From contig JBASRE010000033.1 in assembly GCA_049273695.1 (NCBI GenBank), forward strand, positions 1-64,000: a DNA stretch of 64,000 bases, read 5' to 3'. The DNA is from UBA11740 sp049273695. Its GTDB lineage: Bacteria > Acidobacteriota > Blastocatellia > Pyrinomonadales > Pyrinomonadaceae. The notes below the pieces were generated by a model, which was given only the letters and a program-made list of their open reading frames with translations, searched no databases and had not been told where the DNA came from. Below are positions 31,873-39,643 of the stretch, in pieces (positions within the stretch are counted from its first letter, which is position 1; each line of letters opens with the position of its first letter). Made by a program: the position numbers and the translations under genes.

Positions 31873-34065
31873 TCATTTCAGCGCCGGGCCTTTGACTGTA
31901 ACTTTGAAGCTGCACTCGGGACCTGCCTCGCTGTAGCAGGTGACAATCGTCTCTCCCAACGGGAAGAACGATCCAGAAGGCGGAACACATTTCACCCTGC
32001 CGCAGCCTTTTGCTTCCGGCATCTCGTACTTGACGATGGCGCCGCGCCTGCCTCTGTCACTCGGCACGGTAATGTTGTTGGGACAGCAGAGGTCGCAACG
32101 ACTCTGACGCGGCTGACGTTCGAAAGCGCCGATGTCGGTTCCGTCGCTGGTTGGAGCGTTGGCGACACCAGGATCGTTGAACGTGCGCGGCAGGCCGCGC
32201 TGATCCGTGGTGGCGCTGGCCGCCACACCCGCATCGATAGCTGCGCTCCCGGCTTGAAGCGCCATCGTTTCAGTTGGACCACCGTTGTTGGCGAGGGCCG
32301 CCAGCATTGGGTTCGCGTTGATCTTGTCGCCGGCGCCGCCAAAGCCGCCGGCTTCCGTCGAAACGCCGAGCAGGTTGTGGCCGTTGCTGGTCACTGTTCC
32401 ATCCACATTGGGACCGGGCGTCGGAGCACCGGCTGGATCACCGAGACCATTGGCCGCAGTGTTGTTGGCAATGATCGTGTTTTCTAGAGTCACGCTCGCT
32501 GTGCCAACGCGGATGCCGCCCCCGGTGCCTTCCGCCCGCAGACGCGGCGGGAGATTAGCTCCGGCCTGGTTGACGCCGGTGTTGCCGGCCCTGGCTTCGT
32601 TCAAGCTGATCGTCGCGTGAATGATATTGACCGTGGCCGCATTGTTGTTGGTAATCGCGCCGCCATGAGCCAGACCGCCCGCACCATGTGAGGTCTGAGC
32701 GCAGGGCGAGCCGCCGTTGGTTTTGCCGCCATCACCACCATGGCCGCCCTTGGCAGAATTGCCGGCAAAGGTTGCGGTGTTGATGATTAGACTGCCGCCG
32801 TCGGCCAGGATAGCGCCTCCGCGAGCAGCGCCGCCATCGCCGGACATATGAGCTCCGAAGCAGTCTGGGCCAAAGGAATCGCCCGAGTTACCGCCGGTTG
32901 CGGTATTCAGAGCGAACGTTGAGTTCGTAACTTTGACGTTGCCAAGACTGAAGAGCGCGCCGCCCCCACTATCCGCACCGTTGTTCGTACCGTTTTGGCC
33001 GGTGCCCGAATTGCCACCAATAGCTGAACAACTCTTGAAAGTTGAATCATTGATACTGACGCTGCCACCACCGATGTAAGCGCAGCCACCCTGCGACATC
33101 CCACCCATGCCGCCGTTTTGTTGGTTGCCTGGACCGTTGCCTCCGTTACCACCGATGGCGTTGCTTAGTAGGATTCGCGATCCATCGATGCTCAGTGTGC
33201 CGCCTTCGAAGTAAATCGAGCCACCCTTCACATTGGATCCCGCGCCGTTGTTAAAGTTGCCACCGTTGCCGCCTGAGGCAGTGTTGCCGGTGAAAGTGCT
33301 GTCGGTAATGGTCACATTGCCGTTCGCGGCAACACTGGCGAGACCGCCGCCAAAAGCGTCAAGAGTAGTGTGTTCATTTACGATGCTATCGCCCTTGCCT
33401 ATCGCCTGGCACGATTGGACGGTCACCTTCTCAAGGGTGAGTCTTCCGCTGTTGTTAAGAATGCCACCGCCGATTCGAGTGGTGTTTTGGGCTGTCGGGT
33501 TGGTGCTGGTTCCGGCTGTACCATCGTCGCCGGCCTGGCCGTTTCGGATCGTCAGGTTACGCAGGATGGCCGTCACGTTCGAACCCGTGACATGAAATAC
33601 GCGGTCACGTCTGGCGCCGCCATTCAATCCGGTCGCATCGATAATCGTCGACGCGCCGCCTCCTTCGATAGTCACTGAGTGCTGGCTGGTCGTGATGTCG
33701 AGATCGCCGGTTGCCGCGGCGTTTTCCTGGTTAGCGTTGCTCAGCGTCAGGTTGTACGTCGTCGCCGGCAGCAAGTTGATAACTACCGGATCCGGGCCCG
33801 GCGTCGTATTCGCTTTCCTGACTGCACCGCGCAAACTGCAATCGTTGGCTGCGGCAGTGCAAGCTGATGCGGCCGCCACATCGTCGGTACGATCCACACT
33901 CAAGGTCGTGACGAAAACCGGCGCCAGGTTGTTAGTCACCGCCGCGTCACGCAGGATTTCTGCTACGTGGTTAGTTGAGTTCGAAGATGCGTTTGGCGTG
34001 TACTGCGACGACGCACTAACCAAAGCGATGACGGTTAATGATAAGAGGGCGAGTTTGGTTTTCAT
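31873..34065 (-). CDS. CSLREA / choice-of-anchor Q beta-helix secreted protein
   Basis: A 730-residue exported protein with a signal peptide (1 to about 20). A CSLREA-type domain follows (about 55-100, DDVAAASACTAAANDCSLRG, then AVRKAN). A long right-handed parallel beta-helix of Gly/Asn-rich rungs spans about 130-560, many of them like GGNSG..GGAL/GGGGS. The choice-of-anchor-Q end comes next (INANPMLAALANNGGPTETM, then GSAAIDAG, GTDIGAFERQ). A C-terminal HYR-like domain (about 655-730) has two Cys pairs. Such proteins are surface or extracellular adhesins or polysaccharide-interacting factors; no enzyme site is recognisable. The gene has its own 5' leader and no close neighbour on the strand. 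Confidence 0.88.
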   Translation of the reverse strand: MKTKLALLSLTVIALVSASSQYTPNASSNSTNHVAEILRDAAVTNNLAPVFVTTLSVDRTDDVAAASACTAAANDCSLRGAVRKANTTPGPDPVVINLLPATTYNLTLSNANQENAAATGDLDITTSQHSVTIEGGGASTIIDATGLNGGARRDRVFHVTGSNVTAILRNLTIRNGQAGDDGTAGTSTNPTAQNTTRIGGGILNNSGRLTLEKVTVQSCQAIGKGDSIVNEHTTLDAFGGGLASVAANGNVTITDSTFTGNTASGGNGGNFNNGAGSNVKGGSIYFEGGTLSIDGSRILLSNAIGGNGGNGPGNQQNGGMGGMSQGGCAYIGGGSVSINDSTFKSCSAIGGNSGTGQNGTNNGADSGGGALFSLGNVKVTNSTFALNTATGGNSGDSFGPDCFGAHMSGDGGAARGGAILADGGSLIINTATFAGNSAKGGHGGDGGKTNGGSPCAQTSHGAGGLAHGGAITNNNAATVNIIHATISLNEARAGNTGVNQAGANLPPRLRAEGTGGGIRVGTASVTLENTIIANNTAANGLGDPAGAPTPGPNVDGTVTSNGHNLLGVSTEAGGFGGAGDKINANPMLAALANNGGPTETMALQAGSAAIDAGVAASATTDQRGLPRTFNDPGVANAPTSDGTDIGAFERQPRQSRCDLCCPNNITVPSDRGRRGAIVKYEMPEAKGCGRVKCVPPSGSFFPLGETIVTCYSEAGPECSFKVTVKGPALK

Positions 34066-34258
34066 CGTTAGGCTCCAACCTGGCTAGACATCGTGCGACC
34101 GTGCATGAACAGCGGTTTCGGAACGCGACGTTGGCTGAACGGCGCACACTAATACACCTTTTCCAACCAGGCGGCAAGCAAAACTCTCCACCTTAGCGTG
34201 GGCCAAGTAGTGCGGTTCTAGGTTGGCTTGGAAAGTCTTAGGTTGGTTTGGGAAATAT
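34066..34258. other. Upstream region of the beta-helix protein
   Basis: Together with the tRNA-like remnant and hairpin to its right it makes up a 422-base gap without a gene. It carries the leader of the secreted protein on the minus strand. GGTTGG(C/T)TTGG words repeat at 34220-34250. I see no gene. Confidence 0.5.
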
Positions 34259-34312
34259 TTGGTAGCGGGGCGCGGGATCGAACCGCCGACCTTCCCCGTT
34301 ATAAATCCCAGA
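34259..34312 (-). other. Degenerate 3' part of tRNA-Met (candidate attachment site)
   Basis: The 35 bases from 34259 match the 3' end of the tRNA-Met gene at 38138-38214 with one mismatch, including the TGG complement of CCA and the T-arm (GGGATCGAACC). Similarity continues weakly through the anticodon arm (TTATAAATCCCA against TTATGAATCCCA) and then stops; the 5' half is missing. It has the orientation expected of an att repeat left by integration at the tRNA 3' end, about 3.9 kb from the intact gene. Confidence 0.75.
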
Positions 34313-34399
34313 CCGCGAATTCACTTAACTTCACACAAGTTCCAATGTTGTTGTGACTCCAACCACGTGCGGTTCGGTGAGATCGCCCCGGTTATCGGC

Positions 34400-34443
34400 C
34401 GTATCGGCGCCAAACGCCACGCCGGCGTTTGACGACCGATACG
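34400..34443. terminator. Nested hairpin
   Basis: CGTATCGG / CCGATACG (outer, 8 bp) and AAACGCC / GGCGTTT (inner, 7 bp) form a strong stem 45 bases past the stop of the subtilase gene. It is likely its terminator. Confidence 0.65.
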
Positions 34444-34487
34444 CCTGAGTTGAAAAGCAGCTCGTACCGTTCACGCTCCCGCGGCAG

Positions 34488-36230
34488 TTATTGGAATCTT
34501 GAACGATATTCCGGGGACTCGATAAAGTGCCCGATCAAGGTGGTGTAGCCACCGGGATAAGTATTGATGAAGGTCATGTGATAATCGAACCCCCCTGGAT
34601 CTGCCTCTCTCTGTAACGCGCAGCGATAGAGTTGCCTGATGAACTCTTCATTATAGGCCTGTGAGCCGACAGGATTATCCCTCAGTATCGGGTGAGCATC
34701 GCGAAACTCGGGGGATTCCATGAACCCTCTCACCGTAGTCATGCGACGCTCCGCGATGCATCCTGTGTCAGCACCGCACACATTGATGAAGTTCGTATGG
34801 TAATCCCACCCGCCCGGATCCGGCACTCGCCTCAAGAAGTCATAATACTGCTGTCGCGTGAAGAAGCGCGTATCGTCAACCGGATTCGTGGCGGGCGCAG
34901 CCATGAAGAGGGAATAGAGCAAGAGGTTCGTCGAGTTTGGCGTACAAACGAACTCATCTAAATATGGGTTGTAGAAGCAACTCTCCAGCCCGCTGATGCG
35001 ATCCGGCGTGGCATTACTCGTAATGACGCTGCTTACACTGGCCGGGCTCGTCGCTGGATCATTCGGGCTATAGAGGGAGTACTGCTCCAGATAGAGAGCT
35101 ACAGCGCCTGTCACGTGCGGGGTGGCGGCAGATGTGCCCACGAATCCTTCGCTAACATTATTGGCGCCTCCGTAGGTCCAGCCGCTCGCGGGGACAGGAA
35201 TGTAATGATCCGGAGCTTCACCGCCCGGAGCAAATACGTCTATGCCGAAGCCATAGTTTGAGTAAAAGGCCTTAGTGTCCGTTCTCGTCGTCGCCCCCAC
35301 GGTAATCGCCTCTGAGACGCGCGCGGGAGAGTAGCCGCTGACATTCGCATTGTTGTTACCGGCTCCCACTACAACAGTGACGCCTGCGGCGACCGTGTTC
35401 CTCACTGCATTATCCAGGTTGGACGACGCAGAACTAGCGATACTCATGTTGACCACGGCCGGCTTGGTGTGGTGGGAGATCACCCAGTTCAAACCGGCGA
35501 TTATATTTGAGGTGGGGCAGACGGGTGGGTTATCGTCGGTACAGACTTTGACAGAGTGAAGTTGGACATTTTTAGCTACACCGTAAGTCTTTCCGCCGAT
35601 TATCCCGGCGACAAATGTTCCATGGTTGTGGCGGTCAATCCCGTCTCCACCAAACGAGTCGTAACCCCCATCAAGAGAATCAACAGTGAGAGCGTGGGTT
35701 CCAAAGTCTTGATGAGTAACCCAGATACCAGTGTCGAGAACATAGGCGTGTACGCCTGAGCCCACTCGGTTGTAATTGTAGGTATCGTTCAGCGGTAGAT
35801 CACGCTGGTCAATGCGGTCAAGTCCCCAAAAGGTGGTGGGGCCCTGTGGCGTCGTTTCTGTTCCGGTGACGGTGCAATAGCTGTTCTCAGCAACAGACTC
35901 AACCAGTGGGTTATTGCTGAGAGCAACCGCCGCATGTTCTGGCATCTCGACGGCAAAGCCCTTGATCGCATCTTCGTATATGAACATGATTCTGCCGCCA
36001 TGCAGTCTGGTTAGACTTCTGGCTTTCGAAGCAATCCGGGTGCGATCAAAATCATCGTTGAAGACGACGATGTATTGTCCGGCGATCGGACGAGAAGATT
36101 GGCGAAATTTGGTTGGGAACTGATTTACGGGAGGTGCTGGTGCGTTGCTTCTGCCGTAAGTTACAGATGGATGGGGCAGAGCGAGCGCGAACAGCACGAT
36201 CGCCGCGAATGGGATAAGGAATCTCTTCAT
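34488..36230 (-). CDS. Secreted subtilisin-like protease (S8) with I9 propeptide and DUF4214
   Basis: A 580-residue exported protease. It has a signal peptide (1 to about 26), an inhibitor-I9 propeptide (about 50-112, with GQYIVVFND and IKGFAVEM), and a peptidase S8 domain (about 140-420). The triad is Asp (YVLDTGIW), His (HNHGTFVAGI) and Ser (GTSAATPHVTG), with the oxyanion Asn in AGNNN. The C-terminal 130 residues hold two DUF4214-like repeats (YDFLRRVPDPGGWDYHTNFI and LYRCALQREADPGGFDYHMT), a domain of secreted proteins. AGGAGATT precedes the start. It resembles proteinase-K-type enzymes. It and the next gene are paralogues lying between the tRNA-Met and its fragment, so they may have arrived together. 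Confidence 0.92.
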   Translation of the reverse strand: MKRFLIPFAAIVLFALALPHPSVTYGRSNAPAPPVNQFPTKFRQSSRPIAGQYIVVFNDDFDRTRIASKARSLTRLHGGRIMFIYEDAIKGFAVEMPEHAAVALSNNPLVESVAENSYCTVTGTETTPQGPTTFWGLDRIDQRDLPLNDTYNYNRVGSGVHAYVLDTGIWVTHQDFGTHALTVDSLDGGYDSFGGDGIDRHNHGTFVAGIIGGKTYGVAKNVQLHSVKVCTDDNPPVCPTSNIIAGLNWVISHHTKPAVVNMSIASSASSNLDNAVRNTVAAGVTVVVGAGNNNANVSGYSPARVSEAITVGATTRTDTKAFYSNYGFGIDVFAPGGEAPDHYIPVPASGWTYGGANNVSEGFVGTSAATPHVTGAVALYLEQYSLYSPNDPATSPASVSSVITSNATPDRISGLESCFYNPYLDEFVCTPNSTNLLLYSLFMAAPATNPVDDTRFFTRQQYYDFLRRVPDPGGWDYHTNFINVCGADTGCIAERRMTTVRGFMESPEFRDAHPILRDNPVGSQAYNEEFIRQLYRCALQREADPGGFDYHMTFINTYPGGYTTLIGHFIESPEYRSRFQ

Positions 36231-36449
36231 AATAATCTCCTATGTGAGTCGACTTTTGGTTAAGGATTGACAGAGAGAGCGTATTCAGCGCCACGAAAGC
36301 TGTCGTGGGGAGGCTTGACCAACAAGGGTGGGCCGACTCGTGTAGTCAGCTAGACCTTCAAATACGCCCTCTGGACAACATAGAATCTCTGCACTTTTCG
36401 GTTCAACACCACTCGACCTGTTCGACAATTAGCAAGGACCTCAATCGAG

Positions 36450-37688
36450 CTACGGGCACGCTGGGGAGTACAGCAATCGGTTCGGCGAATTGGCGCCCAG
36501 GCTGGTTATTCTGCCAACAGTAGCGAAACCGGTAATGATTGAGTGCAGTTCAGCCGGCGTTAACGTTGGATACCTCTCCAGATACAGCGCCATGACGCCG
36601 GTCACATGCGCAGCTGACGCAGACGTCCCTGAGAGGGTTGCCGTCGCGTTGCTGCCCCCTATCGTTGACGAGGTGATATTCACGCCCGGCGCAAATACAT
36701 CCAGAACCGAGCCGAAGTTGGAAAAGGAAGGCATCGCATCTGAAATATTTGTTGCGCCCACGGTAATTAACTCCGTCACGCGCGCTGGAGATCTATTGAT
36801 GGCATCAAAACCATTATTACCAGCGCATGCCGAGTACTGCAGACCAGTGGCAATAGAATTCCTGAATGCGGTGTCGAGTGTGTCGCTAACCCCGCCGCTC
36901 GCGCTGTAGTTAACTACCGCAGGTGAGATACGGTTACTGGTTACCCAGTCAATGCCTGCCACCACAGTGGCGACAGTGCCTGACTTATTGCAGTTCAGAA
37001 CGCGCACGGCGTAAATTCTCACGCCCTTAGCCACGCCGTAGTCAGTTCCGCCGAGGATGCCAGCCACATACGTGCCATGCCCGTTACAATCAATGCCCTC
37101 CTGACCGGGAGCTGCGTCACTATTGCTGTCGGTCGCGGGGTTGTTGTCGTCGTCTATCGTGTCGAAGTTGGCGGTCGCGCGTCCGCCGGAAAATTGCTGG
37201 TGACTGGGGAGGATGCCCGAGTCGAGGACATAAACATTTACGCCTGTGCCCGTAGCGTCATACGTGTAGGCACTGCTCAGCGGCAGGTCTTTCTGGTCAA
37301 TGCGATCCAATCCCCACGACTCAGGGTTGAACTGTGTGGTAGCTCCCTGGACTTCAGAATCTTCTTCTACGTACTCGACGCGCGGGTCATGGCTAAGTGC
37401 TTCGGCATCACTTTCAGGTATCTGGATCGAGAATCCTTTGAGAGCACTCTTGTAGATGTGTTTGCGTTTTCCGCCGTGGCGGCGAACAAGCTCATCAGTT
37501 ACCGATTCGACGCTTAAACTATCGGTGTCGTCTTTGAGCACCACAATGTATTGATTGGGGATACGCTTCTCGGCCTTACGGAGCTTGGGTTTGTCTTTCC
37601 CGGGCTGGCCTCGGCCCTCAACGGTTGAAGTCGAATACGCTGCAAGGCACAGTGCGATACCGAATAGTAAAGCTAGAACTTTCTTCAT
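36450..37688 (-). CDS. Secreted subtilisin-like protease (S8) with I9 propeptide
   Basis: From ATG 37688 (AAAGGAG site 9 bases upstream) the product has 412 residues: a signal peptide (1 to about 25), an I9 propeptide (about 40-115, NQYIVVLKDD, then LKGFSIQIPESDAEALSHDP), then an S8 domain (about 140-412). The triad is Asp (YVLDSGILPSH), His (CNGHGTYVAGI) and Ser (GTSASAAHVTGV), with the oxyanion Asn in AGNNGFD. It ends right after the last core helix (RLLYSPACP), so unlike its paralogue it has no C-terminal extension. About 220 bases separate the two. Confidence 0.92.
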   Translation of the reverse strand: MKKVLALLFGIALCLAAYSTSTVEGRGQPGKDKPKLRKAEKRIPNQYIVVLKDDTDSLSVESVTDELVRRHGGKRKHIYKSALKGFSIQIPESDAEALSHDPRVEYVEEDSEVQGATTQFNPESWGLDRIDQKDLPLSSAYTYDATGTGVNVYVLDSGILPSHQQFSGGRATANFDTIDDDNNPATDSNSDAAPGQEGIDCNGHGTYVAGILGGTDYGVAKGVRIYAVRVLNCNKSGTVATVVAGIDWVTSNRISPAVVNYSASGGVSDTLDTAFRNSIATGLQYSACAGNNGFDAINRSPARVTELITVGATNISDAMPSFSNFGSVLDVFAPGVNITSSTIGGSNATATLSGTSASAAHVTGVMALYLERYPTLTPAELHSIITGFATVGRITSLGANSPNRLLYSPACP

Positions 37689-38137
37689 GATTATTGGCTC
37701 CTTTGCGCTTTGAGGTTGAAAAGAGCGCCCCCGAACGCTGCACACTTGGTAGCCAAGTGTCAGGAAGAGCAAGGTCATCTGAAGCACAGCAGATGATCCT
37801 GCGTGGCTAGCGGGTCGGTCCTTAAGTCGAGCCTCTGCCGCACTCTGCGAAAGATGCGTGCTGCTGAGCCATGCATCCAAGGAAATGAGGCGGAAGTTTG
37901 TTCCAAGGAAAAGCTCCGTCGTCACCGCGTGGTGTGGATGGAGTTGATCACTTGAGATTCCCTGATAGCAGTTAAGGGTTGCACCTCGATTCGCTGCTCA
38001 GACGCACTTCGGTCTGGAAGGCTGGGAATTCCCGTTTCCCGGGTGACAGAGTTGTCACAGTTCAGCCTGGATATTCTTTTTCGCTCACCAGCCAAACAGC
38101 GCGGCTGTTACCTGCCGCCGTAAACTATTGATTTGAT
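37689..38137. other. Intergenic region between subtilase and tRNA-Met
   Basis: It holds the 5' leader of the subtilase and an 8-bp hairpin (ACACTTGG-TAG-CCAAGTGT, about 37743-37761). I see no gene or riboswitch that I recognise. Confidence 0.5.
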
Positions 38138-38214
38138 TGGTAGCGGGGGGCGGGATCGAACCGCCGACCTTGGGGTTATGAATCCCACGCTCTAACCATC
38201 TGAGCTACCCCGCC
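38138..38214 (-). tRNA. tRNA-Met (CAT)
   Basis: On the minus strand it folds as a full cloverleaf: acceptor GGCGGGG with CCCCGCT (one G-U pair), D stem GCTC/GAGC, anticodon stem TGGGA with loop TTCATAA, variable AGGTC, T stem GGCGG/CCGCC with loop TTCGATC, and an encoded CCA. The anticodon is CAT. The G-U (not unpaired C-A) end at 1-72 fits elongator rather than initiator tRNA-Met; tRNA-Ile2 (modified CAT) cannot be excluded. It is adjacent to the integrase gene. Confidence 0.92.
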
Positions 38215-38226
38215 GTGCTTTATATT

Positions 38227-39334
38227 TCAACAACTTACAGCGGCTAGCGCAAGTGGCCGTGGTGGGCGTGTGGCCAATTTGTGGACAACTTCTCTGGAGT
38301 CGAGCATCGCCGCCTCGACCGCTGCGCGTTTGTTTCTCTCCGTCGCACGAACGTAACGAGCCGTCGTGTGAATGTCAGAGTGTCCCATCAGCGCGGCGAT
38401 TGTAAAGGCATCGAAGCCGGCTTCACCAAGTCGGGTCCCGAAGGTAGCACGCAGATCGTGCCAAACCAGACCTTCGATTCCCGCCATCTTCAACGCGGTC
38501 TTGAATCCCTTCTTGATCTCCTTCACCCGTTCTCCCGTATGAGGATTTATGAACACGTATCCTCGTCCGGTTGATTGTTTGCGGAGAGCACTTAGGATTT
38601 CAAAGACTTCGGGATTCATCGGGACTTCACGATCCTTGCCGCTCTTCGTCCCTGTCAAAATCAAGACTCCTCGTGACAAGTCCACTCTCTCCCAACAGAG
38701 ACGAAGTTGCTCGCCAAGCCGCATTCCGGTTCCCAACGCTATCTTCACCATCGCCTTCAGATGTGCCCGTGGCCCTTCAAGAGCGGCCATCAGCGCTGGC
38801 TCTTCTTCCGGCAAGAGGTAACGATAACGTTTGTTGTCCAACGTGTACTTCTTTACTTTCATGGCAGGGGTTCGTGTCCGTCACCTTGTAATCAATCGCT
38901 AGATTAAAAATCTTACTTAGTAGATTAAGCTCGAGATTGACTGAGGCTAAGCTACGAACCGTCTGCCGCGCCGTGATCGATTCGCGTCGGTCACGTTTGA
39001 ATTTCTCAACCAAAAGCGGCGAAATCTCGCGAAAGGTTTTGCCGCCGAAATACTCGCGGATGGTACGAGCTCGAAACTCATCATGTCTCCACGAGCGTTT
39101 ATTCGCTTTGGACCAAGGCACAAAGACCTTTTCGATGAAGTCAGCTAATTTCTCGCTGCCTAAATCGATTTGGCCGAAACGACCTTCAAAGATCTCTCGC
39201 TTGATCTTGGTCTCTGCTTGTTCTGCTTCCCATTTCGTGCGCGCCTCGGAAATTACCCCTCGGTAACGCACGCCACGCACCCGGAAGTAGTAATGCCAGT
39301 GCGTGCCTTTCTCACCTCGTTTGTAAACCGACAT
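38227..39334 (-). pseudogene. Tyrosine integrase, interrupted by a one-base frameshift
   Basis: Two frames together make a full integrase of about 369 residues. The N-terminal part starts at ATG 39334 (AAGGAGA site before it) with MSVYKRGEKGTHWHYYFRV, an SAM-like core-binding domain (about 60-150), up to TDTNPCH. After an extra G following CAT near 38860 it continues KVKKYTLDNKRYRYLLPEEE in the other frame, which ends at 38227. The catalytic residues are all there: Arg in GTGMRLGEQ, His-x-x-Arg in HDLRATFG, GHS and the Tyr in TTARYV. It lies 12 bases from the tRNA-Met 5' end, the position expected for an integrase of a tRNA-targeting element. The frameshift would inactivate it unless it is an assembly error or is bypassed. 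Confidence 0.85.
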
Positions 39335-39401
39335 ATGTTCTCCTTGACGTTGCAGCCACCAAGAGAGAACGAGCACATGGTAGCAACAACTAAGGCTGAA
39401 G

Positions 39402-39614
39402 TCATTTGTTATTTTCGCCGCGCGTCCACGCCAAAATCTCATCGAGATCGAATCGCAAAATGTTTGTGCCTGGCGGCTTGAGATAGGGAATGCGATGCTG
39501 CGCAACCATTTCGTAGATCGTACGCGGCTTGACGTTCAATAGCAGGGCAACCTCAGGGACCTTTAGAAGCTGGGGTCGGTTGACTGATGTGGCGGATTGT
39601 AAGTTTGTACTCAT
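39402..39614 (-). CDS. Excisionase-like helix-turn-helix protein
   Basis: A 70-residue MerR-type winged HTH protein (LLKVPEVALLLNVKPRTIYE, then HRIPYLKPPGTNILRFDLDE, ILAW) of the AlpA/excisionase kind. Small proteins of this type next to an integrase usually act as recombination directionality factors or activate the integrase gene. It lies 67 bases upstream of the integrase start and downstream of the relaxase on the same strand. Confidence 0.85.
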   Translation of the reverse strand: MSTNLQSATSVNRPQLLKVPEVALLLNVKPRTIYEMVAQHRIPYLKPPGTNILRFDLDEILAWTRGENNK

Positions 39615-39643
39615 TTCTCAACCTCAAAAACCTTGAAAAGTTC

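Noticed and set aside
32285..33595. Long plus-strand open frames opposite the beta-helix gene
   Set aside because: They are mirror frames of Gly/Asn-rich codons on the opposite strand and lack signals of their own.
34223..34432. An open frame reading through the tRNA-Met fragment (containing RGIEPPTF)
   Set aside because: This is the familiar false peptide produced by translating a tRNA 3' end; there is no ribosome-binding site or homologous protein.
38777..38862. Treating the two integrase halves as two separate genes
   Set aside because: Joined across one extra base, they make one continuous integrase with all domains in order; the overlap is only a frameshift tail.
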